A stretch of 7,975 bases of DNA from assembly GCA_900550455.1 (NCBI GenBank), contig URSE01000048.1, positions 1 to 7,975 on the forward strand, written 5' to 3'. Below, piece by piece: positions 1 through 6,465 of this stretch; position 1 is the first letter of the stretch, and each line of letters opens with the position of its first letter. Made by a program: the position numbers and the translations under genes. The DNA comes from an uncultured Veillonella sp. GTDB lineage: Bacteria > Bacillota > Negativicutes > Veillonellales > Veillonellaceae. The notes under the pieces are model-generated. The model searched no databases and was not told the origin of the DNA. It was given only the letters and a program-made list of their open reading frames with translations.

Positions 1-80
1 ATCCTATGGGTATCAATAAGAAAAATAAAAAAATAAGTAAAACTAAGACATTCTGACAGGAGTAAGATCAACAACTAGCC
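1..80. other. Gene-free left edge
   Basis: This stretch lies beyond the liv operon terminator. It is AT-rich, with an A-rich run at 20-40 on the plus strand. I see no open reading frame, no convincing promoter with both hexamers and no hairpin. It could hold the upstream region of the next gene to the left, but nothing here establishes that. Confidence 0.5.
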
Positions 81-115
81 ATAGAAAAGGGACTGGTCTA
101 ATGACCAGTCCCTTT
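81..115 (-). terminator. Rho-independent terminator of the liv operon
   Basis: A perfect 13-bp stem (86-98 with 103-115) closes a 4-nt loop. Read on the minus strand it is followed by TTTT and then a mixed T/C/A stretch. It begins 19 nt past the livF stop, in the position expected for the end of the livKHMGF transcript. Confidence 0.9.
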
Positions 116-134
116 GATAGGTGAGCTATAGATT

Positions 135-848
135 TTATTCTACACGGCCGCCCAAGTAGGCTTCCATAACGCGAGGGTCATGGCGTACATCTTCAGCAGA
201 GCCGTCCAAAACCATTTTCCCAGTTTCCAAAACATAGGCATAATCAGCGATTTTCAAGGCTTGCCGTACATTTTGTTCAACCACCAAAACAGTTGTCCCC
301 TCTTGGCTAATTTCCTTGATAACTTCAAAGATTTCATTTACCACCAAAGGGGCTAACCCCATGGATGGTTCGTCCAAGAGTAAGAGCTTTGGACGGGCCA
401 TAAGAGCCCGCCCGATAGCCAACATTTGTTGTTGACCACCGGATAAGGTCCCTCCCAATTGATAGGACCGTTCATCCAAGATTGGGAACCGTTTAAAGAC
501 CTTTTTAATATCTTCTTCAATACCAGCCTTATCCTTACGGATATAAGCGCCCATTTCCAAGTTTTCATAGACGGTCATATCTTGAAGGATTTGCCGACCT
601 TCTGGAACCAAAGAGATGCCAGCTTTTACAATCTCGTGGGTTTTGAGCTTAGTCAAATCTTGATCCAAGAAGGAAATAGACCCTTCGCGCGCTTTTACAA
701 GCCCCATAATGGTCCGCATAGTCGTAGATTTACCAGCCCCGTTGGCACCGATGAGGGATACGATTTTCCCTTCTGGCACACTTAGGTCGATGGATTTCAA
801 TGCTGTAATGTTGCCGTAACCAGATACGACGCCTTTAAGTTCTAACAT
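135..848 (-). CDS. livF: LivF, branched-chain amino acid ABC transporter ATP-binding protein
   Basis: LivF is the second of the two cytoplasmic ATPases that power uptake of leucine, isoleucine and valine through the LivH/LivM channel. At 237 aa it has the usual family length. Visible motifs are Walker A GANGAGKST (residues 34-42), the LivF-typical VPEGR stretch (81-85), signature LSGGQQQM (135-142) and Walker B LLLLDEP (155-161) with catalytic Glu160. The switch histidine position carries Gln (VVEQN), which is normal for LivF and distinguishes it from LivG. The ATG start at 848 lies 1 nt after the livG stop, and its ribosome site AAGGAGG (855-861) is inside the last codons of livG, so translation is probably coupled. 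It is the last gene of the operon. The individual substrate is inferred from family and operon; related systems also carry amides or urea. Confidence 0.95.
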   Translation of the reverse strand: MLELKGVVSGYGNITALKSIDLSVPEGKIVSLIGANGAGKSTTMRTIMGLVKAREGSISFLDQDLTKLKTHEIVKAGISLVPEGRQILQDMTVYENLEMGAYIRKDKAGIEEDIKKVFKRFPILDERSYQLGGTLSGGQQQMLAIGRALMARPKLLLLDEPSMGLAPLVVNEIFEVIKEISQEGTTVLVVEQNVRQALKIADYAYVLETGKMVLDGSAEDVRHDPRVMEAYLGGRVE

Positions 849-849
849 G

Positions 850-1608
850 TTAATCCTCCTTCCCTAAGTAAGCTTCAATAACTTCTGGGTTATCTTGAAT
901 TTCTTGTGGTGTTCCTTCGGCTATTTTTTTACCAAAATTGAATACTACCAAGCGGTCACAGATATTCATCATAAGATTCATATCATGTTCAATAACGATT
1001 ACAGTAATACCGAGATCGCGAATCTTACCGATCAACTGGCGAAGAGATTCCGTTTCACTATCATTCATACCTGCCGCTGGTTCATCCAATAGAATCAACT
1101 GTGGATGAGTCGCTAAGGCACGGGCAATTTCAAGGCGCCGTTGCTTGCCATATGGCAAGGAAGTAGCCACTTCGTTAGCATCCGCTTCAAGACCAACCAA
1201 TTTAAGAAACTCATAAGCAATGCCACGGCAACGTTCTTCTTCTACCCGTTGGCGCTTAGTCCTTAGGAAAGATGCTAAGACACCAGAACCAGTCCGGCAA
1301 TGCATGCCTGTAAGAACGGTTTCCAAGGCTGTCATAGAGCCGAAGAGACGGATATTTTGGAAGGTGCGTGCTATCCCCATTTCAACTGTACGGTGAGGTT
1401 TAACGCCAACAACGGACATGCCGTCAAAGACGATTTCACCTTCCGACACTGGGAATACACCTGTAATCAAGTTGAAGAGGGTCGTTTTACCAGCCCCATT
1501 TGGACCGATAACACCATACACTTCCCCTTCCTTTACGCTAAAGGTGATACCTGTCAAAGCGGCTACACCACCAAAGCGTTTAGAAACTTCATTCAATTCT
1601 AATAGCAT
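850..1608 (-). CDS. livG: LivG, branched-chain amino acid ABC transporter ATP-binding protein
   Basis: LivG is the first ATPase of the importer and would pair with LivF to drive transport. The 252-aa length matches the family. Walker A GPNGAGKTT is at residues 35-43, the Q-loop RTFQN at 81-85, the signature in its LivG form LPYGKQRR at 151-158, Walker B LILLDEP at 171-177 with Glu176, and the switch histidine in IEHD at 206-209. The longer insert between the Q-loop and the signature (about residues 100-150) is typical of LivG. The ATG at 1608 comes 11 nt after the livM stop and is served by an unusually complete Shine-Dalgarno sequence. The gene ends 1 nt before livF. Nothing is missing from the ATPase core. 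Confidence 0.95.
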   Translation of the reverse strand: MLLELNEVSKRFGGVAALTGITFSVKEGEVYGVIGPNGAGKTTLFNLITGVFPVSEGEIVFDGMSVVGVKPHRTVEMGIARTFQNIRLFGSMTALETVLTGMHCRTGSGVLASFLRTKRQRVEEERCRGIAYEFLKLVGLEADANEVATSLPYGKQRRLEIARALATHPQLILLDEPAAGMNDSETESLRQLIGKIRDLGITVIVIEHDMNLMMNICDRLVVFNFGKKIAEGTPQEIQDNPEVIEAYLGKED

Positions 1609-1611
1609 GGT

Positions 1612-1621
1612 ATCACCTCCT
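1612..1621 (-). promoter_or_regulatory. Ribosome binding site of livG
   Basis: The minus strand reads AGGAGGTGAT, complementary over all ten bases to the usual 3' tail of bacterial 16S rRNA. It overlaps the TAG stop of livM (1620-1622) and lies 3 nt from the livG ATG when the full match is counted. It fixes the livG start and suggests efficient re-initiation by ribosomes finishing livM. Confidence 0.85.
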
Positions 1622-2618
1622 ATTTTTCGTCTTCATGAGCCCGTTTATAGGCTTCGAAACGTTCTGTCAAAACTTGAGTTTCAGGGATTTTAGGATCCTT
1701 ATGAAGGCCCAACTTACGAGCAATCTTAGCAGTTAAGGATTCTGTCAAAATACCATTTGGACGGAAGGCCATAAGAACTACCAAGAGAAGGCCGTAAATG
1801 ATATCCCGGTAATCGGATAAGAAGCGAAGAACTTCTGGCAAGAGTGTGAGGACGAAGGAGCCCAAAAGGGAACCCCATACTACATCGGAGCCACCGAATA
1901 CTGGATACAAGAGAATTTGCACAACCTTATGGTAGCCAAAGTCAGTTGGGTTAATGAAGTTAGTAATATGGGCATAAAGACCACCGCCTACACCAGCCAT
2001 GAAAGCACCCACAACGAAGGACAACATCTTATAGTAAACTACGTTAATGCCCATGAGTTCTGCTGCGTGATCATCCGCCTTAATCGCTGCAAAGGCACGG
2101 CCAATTCGGCTATTACCGATACGTACGCAAAAGGCGATGATGAGAATCAAGACAATGAGCAGAATAAGGATGGTCAAGAGATTAGCCGCTGCTTGTACAT
2201 CCATACCATCAAAGTCTACAGAGTAAAGGAAGGATGTCAATTTTTGTGGGATGGAAGGGATCCCAGACAAGCCCAAAGCACCGTTGGTTACATCCATATT
2301 AAGGATGATAACCCGGACTACTTCGCCAAAGCCCAAGGTGGCAATAGCTAAATAGAGCCCTTTCAGACGAGTGGTCGGCAAGCCGATAATAACTGCCGCC
2401 AAGGCTGCCACTAAACCGCCAATGATGATAGCGATAATAATTGGCACATCAGCCTTGAGGGATAAGAGGGCTGCCACATAAGCACCAATACCCATAAAGC
2501 CAGCGGCCCCTAGGGAAAGCTGGCCAGAAGACAAGGTAAAGTAAAGAGAAATACCAAGGATAGCATTGATGATCATAAACATCACTACTTGGAGGTAGTA
2601 AGGATTGAAAATATCCAT
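1620..2618 (-). CDS. livM: LivM, branched-chain amino acid ABC transporter permease
   Basis: LivM is the second membrane subunit of the importer. The 332-aa protein has the many hydrophobic segments of the family, for example about residues 10-30, 40-54, 58-80, 146-165, 195-215, 250-264 and 272-286. The early segment LSLGAAGFMGIGAY (35-47) and the later FRPNGIL (285-291) are family hallmarks. The ATPase-contact region falls near QILLYPVFGG (234-243). A charged cytoplasmic tail of about 35 residues (298-332) follows the last membrane segment. The start ATG shares one base with the livH stop (TAATG at 2616-2620), with AAAGGAGGT (2627-2635) upstream inside livH, so the two permeases are probably made in equal amounts. 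E. coli LivM is longer at its N-terminus; the shorter form seen here is common elsewhere. Confidence 0.95.
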   Translation of the reverse strand: MDIFNPYYLQVVMFMIINAILGISLYFTLSSGQLSLGAAGFMGIGAYVAALLSLKADVPIIIAIIIGGLVAALAAVIIGLPTTRLKGLYLAIATLGFGEVVRVIILNMDVTNGALGLSGIPSIPQKLTSFLYSVDFDGMDVQAAANLLTILILLIVLILIIAFCVRIGNSRIGRAFAAIKADDHAAELMGINVVYYKMLSFVVGAFMAGVGGGLYAHITNFINPTDFGYHKVVQILLYPVFGGSDVVWGSLLGSFVLTLLPEVLRFLSDYRDIIYGLLLVVLMAFRPNGILTESLTAKIARKLGLHKDPKIPETQVLTERFEAYKRAHEDEK

Positions 2619-3499
2619 TATGGACGACCTCCTTTATCTTTGGAACCAAAGAGACCCTGTGGTCTCCAGAACAAGAGAATGATAATGAGGCCAAAGGCCA
2701 CTGCATCCCGGTAAGAAGAAGCGCCATAAGCAACGGTGAACACTTCCGCTACGCCCAAGATGAAGCCCCCTACCATAGCCCCTGTAATATTGCCGAGACC
2801 ACCGAGGATCAATACGGCAAGCCCCTTAAATACGATGATAGAACCCATCATAGGTTCAATAGCATCGAAGGAGAGACCTACTAGGACACCAGCAGCAGCA
2901 CCCAAGGCAGATGCGAGCATAACGGTTACGGAAATAACACGAGTCGCATTGATTCCCAAGAGGGCTGCGGTTTCCGTAGACAGGGATGTGGCCCGAATAG
3001 CTTTACCAATTTTGGTCTTCTTAATCAGGATATTTAAGATAATCATGAGAAGGACGGATACGCCTAAGCCAATGATTTGCACCATAGAAATCTTAAAAAT
3101 ACCAAAGTCAAATGGTGCTGCGGAAAGGGTACCACCGAAGGTCCGTGTTTGTGGCCCCCAAATGAGGAGAGCCAAGGATTCTAAGAAGATGGATACACCG
3201 ATAGTAGAAATAAGTGGCGCCAAGTGTGATACTTTTTTGCGACGCAAAGGACGAAGTGCAAAGACTTCTAATAAATAGCCGAGAAGGGCCCCTACTATCA
3301 TGGCAACGATGATGGCAACAAAGATGTTCATTTGGAAATTTACCACCATAAAAAGACCAACGAAGGCACCTATCATAAAGATGCCTCCGTGAGCCATATT
3401 GATGATGTCCAAAACACCGAACACCAGTGTCAACCCGATTGCAATGACAGCGTATAAAGAACCGAGCGTAAGCCCGTTAACTAATTGCTGTAAAAACAC
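2618..3499 (-). CDS. livH: LivH, branched-chain amino acid ABC transporter permease
   Basis: LivH is the first membrane subunit and forms the channel with LivM. The 293-aa protein opens with the family-typical LVNGLTLGSLYAVIAIGLTL (residues 6-25), followed by NMAHGGIFMIGAF (34-46). Its conserved cytoplasmic coupling loop GLAVLILGGLGNITGAMVGG is at 226-245, and it ends with the characteristic FWRPQGLFG (277-285). About eight hydrophobic segments are visible. The start is GTG at 3499; no ATG is placed sensibly, and the ribosome site AAGGAGTGA at 3507-3515 supports the GTG. It follows livK by 36 nt, with no hairpin in that gap, and overlaps livM by 1 nt. Confidence 0.95.
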   Translation of the reverse strand: MFLQQLVNGLTLGSLYAVIAIGLTLVFGVLDIINMAHGGIFMIGAFVGLFMVVNFQMNIFVAIIVAMIVGALLGYLLEVFALRPLRRKKVSHLAPLISTIGVSIFLESLALLIWGPQTRTFGGTLSAAPFDFGIFKISMVQIIGLGVSVLLMIILNILIKKTKIGKAIRATSLSTETAALLGINATRVISVTVMLASALGAAAGVLVGLSFDAIEPMMGSIIVFKGLAVLILGGLGNITGAMVGGFILGVAEVFTVAYGASSYRDAVAFGLIIILLFWRPQGLFGSKDKGGRP

Positions 3500-3506
3500 G
3501 AGATTG

Positions 3507-3515
3507 TCACTCCTT
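3507..3515 (-). promoter_or_regulatory. Ribosome binding site deciding the GTG start of livH
   Basis: AAGGAGTGA on the minus strand places its AAGGAG core 10 nt before the GTG at 3497-3499. No in-frame ATG lies upstream within the livK-livH gap, so the GTG start is well supported. Confidence 0.75.
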
Positions 3516-3535
3516 ATTAAATTGATTGGCTAAGA

Positions 3536-4705
3536 TTATTTAGTCAATGGTTGGTATTCCCCACCCTTAATTTGAAGAACTTGCAAGTCCATCTTAGGGT
3601 CGCGATGTTCAGTGAATGCGAACTTACCAGTTACACCAACAAAGTCTTTGATGTTAGCCAATGTATTACGGAAGAGTTCGCGAGCCTTAGTTACATCGTC
3701 GCCTGGTTTAATACCAGCTTGTTTAATAGCTGCTTCGAAGAGGTATACTGCATCGTAGGATTGTGCTGCAAATTGATCTGGATCTTTACCATATTTGTCA
3801 TGGTAAGCCTTTTTGAAGTCTTTAACCTTTTGGTCGTCCTTATTAGGGAACCATGGTGTACCAACGATAGCACCATCAGCTGCAGAGCCAGCAGTCTTGA
3901 TGAATTGTGGACTATTAAAACCATTAGAACCGATAACAGGTTGATTCATACCCATTTCGCGCATCTTTTTCATGATGAGGGAACCTTCTTGATAGAGGGC
4001 TGCCACCACGATTACATCTGGTTTAGCTTGTTGGATCTTAGTTAATTGTGCAGAGAAGTCAGTGTCTTTGTTAGCAAATGTTTCGGTTGCTACGATTTGA
4101 ACACCTTCTTTTTGCAAAGTATCTTGTGCAATTTTATTTACAGATACCATTTGGTCATCATTGTTAGAGTACAAAACAGCTGCCGTTTTATAGCCCAAAG
4201 TCTTATGAGATTGAACAATGGCTTGTTGTACAGCATCTGCTTCTGGAACAGCATTACGGAAGATGTATTCACCGATATCAGTGATACCGTTTGCTGTTGT
4301 AGAGGTACCAAGTGCTACTACTTTTTGTTGGTTAGCGATTGGACCAGCTGCGAGCATAGAGCCAGAGAACATTGGGCCGATAACGCCTACAACACGGTCT
4401 TTAGAGATAACCTTATTCATAGCGTTGATAGCCTCGTTCTTATCACCTTTAGTATCTTCTACTTGAAGGTTGAGTTTAACAGAGTCAGATTGACCATTAA
4501 TTTGTTCAACTGCTAGTTCTGCACCATTTTTAATGGATTCGCCGTAAGCGGCACCAGAACCGGAAGTAGCAGTCAAAAGAGCGATTTTCACGCCATCTGC
4601 CTTGTCAGCATTGGAGGAAGAGGAAGAGCCACAACCGGCAAACCCTACCGCCATCACACCAACCATGGCAATAGAAAGCATTTGTTTCCAAAGAGATTTT
4701 TTCAT
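3536..4705 (-). CDS. livK: LivK-type branched-chain amino acid-binding lipoprotein
   Basis: This is the extracytoplasmic binding protein that captures the amino acid and delivers it to LivHM. From the ATG at 4705 it is 389 aa. It has a lysine-bearing N-terminus, a hydrophobic stretch and a lipobox FAGC with Cys25 as the probable lipid-modified residue, then a Ser-rich linker. The mature part starts like the type 1 periplasmic binding fold (VKIALLTATSGSGAAYGESI, then NGAELAVEQIN) and keeps GVIGPMFSGS. A longer reading frame from TTG at 4732 adds nine residues, but it would put Cys and Arg before the signal peptide and has no good ribosome site. AGGTGGGT (4711-4718) supports the ATG. It is the first gene of the operon, as usual. 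Leu/Ile/Val as ligand is inferred from the family; the binding pocket does not tell which is preferred. Confidence 0.93.
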   Translation of the reverse strand: MKKSLWKQMLSIAMVGVMAVGFAGCGSSSSSNADKADGVKIALLTATSGSGAAYGESIKNGAELAVEQINGQSDSVKLNLQVEDTKGDKNEAINAMNKVISKDRVVGVIGPMFSGSMLAAGPIANQQKVVALGTSTTANGITDIGEYIFRNAVPEADAVQQAIVQSHKTLGYKTAAVLYSNNDDQMVSVNKIAQDTLQKEGVQIVATETFANKDTDFSAQLTKIQQAKPDVIVVAALYQEGSLIMKKMREMGMNQPVIGSNGFNSPQFIKTAGSAADGAIVGTPWFPNKDDQKVKDFKKAYHDKYGKDPDQFAAQSYDAVYLFEAAIKQAGIKPGDDVTKARELFRNTLANIKDFVGVTGKFAFTEHRDPKMDLQVLQIKGGEYQPLTK

Positions 4706-4726
4706 GGAACACCCACCTATCTTTCT

Positions 4727-4743
4727 GCACAATACATTTGTGC
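4727..4743. repeat. 17-bp inverted repeat in the livK leader
   Basis: GCACAA-N5-TTGTGC has two perfect 6-bp arms around a 5-nt centre. It lies about 20 nt downstream of the predicted livK transcription start and 9 nt before the AGGTGGGT ribosome site. It could be a repressor site acting as a block or a small RNA hairpin. No T-run follows it, so it is not a terminator. Confidence 0.5.
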
Positions 4744-4752
4744 GCCATACAA

Positions 4753-4771
4753 AATTAAATACTTTTTAATT
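4753..4771. repeat. 19-bp palindrome over the livK -10 and start point
   Basis: AATTAAA-N5-TTTAATT has perfect 7-bp arms. It overlaps the 3' half of the -10 element and covers the predicted start point near 4762. The position fits an operator. The composition is almost pure A/T, so a chance origin is possible. Confidence 0.45.
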
Positions 4772-4797
4772 ATGCGTGTTTTATGTCTAATAGTCAA
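4769..4797 (-). promoter_or_regulatory. Promoter of the livKHMGF operon
   Basis: The minus strand shows TTGACT (4792-4797) and CATAAT (4769-4774) separated by exactly 17 bp. Each hexamer matches the sigma-70-type consensus at five of six positions. The start point should fall near 4762, giving a leader of about 57 nt, too short for a T-box or a typical riboswitch. Confidence 0.8.
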
Positions 4798-4800
4798 CCT

Positions 4801-4812
4801 TTTTAAGCCTAT
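4801..4812. promoter_or_regulatory. Possible regulator site upstream of the livK -35
   Basis: ATAGGCTTAAAA on the minus strand ends 3 bp upstream of the -35 hexamer. It differs by a single inserted G from the ATAGCTTAAAA found in the lysR promoter. Together with the preceding GGCTTTATA it also forms a short direct repeat (GGCTTTATA GGCTTAAAA). This is a tentative activator site. Confidence 0.3.
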
Positions 4813-4878
4813 AAAGCCCTAAATTACGCCATTCTCATTATTATTTTTTACCCTTCCCCCCATTTTTTAGTGATAGAT

Positions 4879-4919
4879 AAAAAAAGGCCCCCACCCTGGC
4901 TAAACCAGAATGGGGCCTT
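4879..4919 (-). terminator. Rho-independent terminator of accC
   Basis: On the minus strand, AAGGCCCC pairs with GGGGCCTT, followed after a single bulged G by seven more pairs (two of them G·T) around a short loop. A run of seven T follows at 4885-4879. It starts 22 nt past the accC stop and separates accC from the livK promoter. Confidence 0.93.
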
Positions 4920-4941
4920 AAGACAGGGCCGAACTCCTATA

Positions 4942-6297
4942 TTAGTTGTGTTCGTGAGGTACGCTCTCGTAGATTGGCAAGCGATTCTTTACGAATTGTG
5001 TATCGATATCACCCGTGCGGTACTTGTAGTCAGATAAGACTTTTTGGTGTAAGGAAACAGTGGTCTTTACACCATCGATGCGGAACTCCTTAAGGGCCCG
5101 TTCCATAATTTTAATAGCATCACCGCGGTTACGGCCATAGACCAAAACCTTAGCAATCATGGAGTCATAGTATGGTTGGATGGATAAACCTGCTGTTACA
5201 CCGGAATCGAAACGAACTCGAGGGCCAGAAGGTTCATGCAAAAAGGTGATGAGACCAGGAGATGGCAAGAAGTTATTATCAGGGTCTTCTGCATTGATAC
5301 GACATTCAATAGCGTGGCCCGTAAAGCGTACATCCTTTTGTACAAAGTCCAAAGACTCACCAGCAGCAATACGGATTTGTGTCCGCACCAAATCAACGCC
5401 TGTTACCAACTCCGTAACACCATGTTCTACTTGGATACGAGGGTTAATTTCCATGAAGAAGAAATCATTGGTAGCCAAGTCCAAGAGGAATTCTACGGTA
5501 CCTACATTGGAATAGTGAACGGACTTAGCAGCCTTAACTGCCAATTGCCCTACCCGTTCCCGCATTTCGTCTGTCAAAGCGATGGATGGAGATTCTTCAA
5601 TCAATTTTTGGTTGCGCCGTTGGATAGAGCATTCCCGTTCACCCAAGTGCAATACTTCACCATAGTTATCGGCTACGATCTGCACTTCAATGTGGCGGGA
5701 TCGAGCAATATAATGTTCAAAGTAGTACTTAACCTTGAGTATATCTACCTTGTACTTAAGGATATCAATCAGTTCTTCTTCATTGTTAGCTACAGCCATA
5801 CCCTTACCGCCGCCACCTGCAACTGGTTTCAAAATAACTGGGTAGCCTACTTCACGAGCTGCTTCGATAGCTTCTTCATTGGATGTCAAAGGATCAGACC
5901 CCTTGGACATAGGAATACCGGATGGCACCATGGATGCACGAGCCACATCCTTGTCGCCGACCAACCGAATGGTATCAGGGTTTGGGCCAATCCATACCAT
6001 ACCGTTGTTAGTAATCATTTCTGCAAAATCAGCGTCTTCGGAGAGGAATCCATAGCCAGGGTGAACCGCATCAGCTTGCGCATCCAAAGCTGCTTGGAGA
6101 ACGGCTTCTTTATTGAGGTAAGAGGACAGAGCATCTGCTGGGCCTACACAAATAGCATAATCAGCCAACTGTACATGCAAGGCAGTTTCATCGGCTTCGG
6201 AATAAATAGCAACCGTTTCAATATCCAATTCTTGGCAAGCACGAATAATACGAACCGCGATTTCGCCGCGGTTGGCAATCAAAATACGTTTGAACAT
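4942..6297 (-). CDS. accC: AccC, biotin carboxylase subunit of acetyl-CoA carboxylase
   Basis: AccC carboxylates the biotin on the carrier protein AccB, using ATP and bicarbonate, in the first step of malonyl-CoA and fatty acid synthesis. The 451-aa length matches E. coli AccC (449). The N-terminal domain starts ILIANRGEIAVRIIRA (residues 5-20), with HPGYGFLSE at 79-87. The ATP-grasp part has Lys116, KPVAGGGGKGM (157-167), RECSIQRRNQK (221-231) and the catalytic EINPRIQVEH (283-292); Arg333 matches E. coli Arg338. Residue 293 is Gly where E. coli has Pro. The stretch about 175-200 is some five residues shorter than in E. coli and contains a repeat-like DILKYKV-DILKVKY. The ATG is preceded by GAAGGG (6305-6310). 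accB is not adjacent, so a biotin carboxylase of another two-part enzyme, such as a split pyruvate carboxylase, remains possible. The FapR-like site upstream favours AccC. Confidence 0.9.
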   Translation of the reverse strand: MFKRILIANRGEIAVRIIRACQELDIETVAIYSEADETALHVQLADYAICVGPADALSSYLNKEAVLQAALDAQADAVHPGYGFLSEDADFAEMITNNGMVWIGPNPDTIRLVGDKDVARASMVPSGIPMSKGSDPLTSNEEAIEAAREVGYPVILKPVAGGGGKGMAVANNEEELIDILKYKVDILKVKYYFEHYIARSRHIEVQIVADNYGEVLHLGERECSIQRRNQKLIEESPSIALTDEMRERVGQLAVKAAKSVHYSNVGTVEFLLDLATNDFFFMEINPRIQVEHGVTELVTGVDLVRTQIRIAAGESLDFVQKDVRFTGHAIECRINAEDPDNNFLPSPGLITFLHEPSGPRVRFDSGVTAGLSIQPYYDSMIAKVLVYGRNRGDAIKIMERALKEFRIDGVKTTVSLHQKVLSDYKYRTGDIDTQFVKNRLPIYESVPHEHN

Positions 6298-6372
6298 GAG
6301 TCTTCCCTTCTATATATAGGTCATAGATTATTACCAGTAAATAGACTGAGCCTGAGCTCTCTTATACTCTCC

Positions 6373-6401
6373 ATTATATACTGAAAGTAAATTTATGACT
6401 A
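6373..6401 (-). promoter_or_regulatory. Promoter of accC
   Basis: A perfect TATAAT (6373-6378) is preceded at 17 bp by TAGTCA (6396-6401), a four-of-six match to the -35 consensus. The start point should be near 6366, giving a leader of about 68 nt. The -35 hexamer lies inside the FapR-like sequence. Confidence 0.7.
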
Positions 6402-6409
6402 GATACTAA
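6393..6409. promoter_or_regulatory. FapR-like operator over the accC -35
   Basis: TTAGTATCTAGTCATAA on the minus strand closely resembles the Bacillus FapR operator as I remember it (TTAGTACCTAGTCTTAA), differing at two of 17 positions. FapR is the malonyl-CoA-sensing repressor of fatty acid synthesis genes. It covers the -35 hexamer, where binding would block transcription. The consensus is from memory and FapR itself is not in the window. Confidence 0.5.
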
Positions 6410-6417
6410 GACTTAGT
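6405..6417. repeat. Perfect 13-bp palindrome upstream of accC
   Basis: ACTAAG-T-CTTAGT has two exact 6-bp arms around one base. It shares CTTAG/T bases with the FapR-like site, extending a symmetric region upstream of the -35. It may be part of the same operator or a second site. Confidence 0.45.
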
Positions 6418-6465
6418 TTTAATAAGCCTTCCTTACCTTTCCAGCCTTTCTTAGCTAACCATAGC
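6410..6465. other. lysR-accC spacer without a visible terminator
   Basis: After the lysR stop the minus strand becomes purine-rich (6426-6452, several GGAAAGG-like runs) and almost free of C. No stable hairpin with a T-run is seen, so lysR transcripts may read through into accC. No small open reading frame with a start codon is apparent. Confidence 0.4.

Noticed and set aside
4..84. CTATGG (4-9) and CCATAG (79-84) as an inverted repeat at the left edge
   Set aside because: Six-base arms 70 nt apart are expected by chance, and nothing between them suggests a mobile element.
2736..3278. Plus-strand open frame of 180 codons opposite livH
   Set aside because: Its Pro/Arg/Ile-rich composition is the mirror of hydrophobic permease codons, and the opposite strand is a clear LivH.
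4706..4732. Upstream TTG start of livK at 4732
   Set aside because: It would add nine residues with Cys and Arg ahead of a normal lipoprotein signal, while the ATG at 4705 has a suitable ribosome site.
4706..4768. T-box or other riboswitch in the livK leader
   Set aside because: The predicted leader is only about 57 nt, with no terminator hairpin and no T-box conserved core.
4820..4840. Mini open frame ATGAGAATGGCGTAA after a G-rich stretch on the minus strand
   Set aside because: It is four codons long, upstream of the livK promoter and downstream of the accC terminator, so it is probably not transcribed.
4856..4861. Run of six C as a phase-variation tract
   Set aside because: It is short, outside any gene and upstream of the promoter elements; no evidence of length change is available from one sequence.
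5236..6384. Long open frame of 382 codons on the plus strand opposite accC
   Set aside because: It lies almost wholly antisense to a fully conserved accC, resembles no family and has no ribosome site that stands out; it reflects accC codon use.
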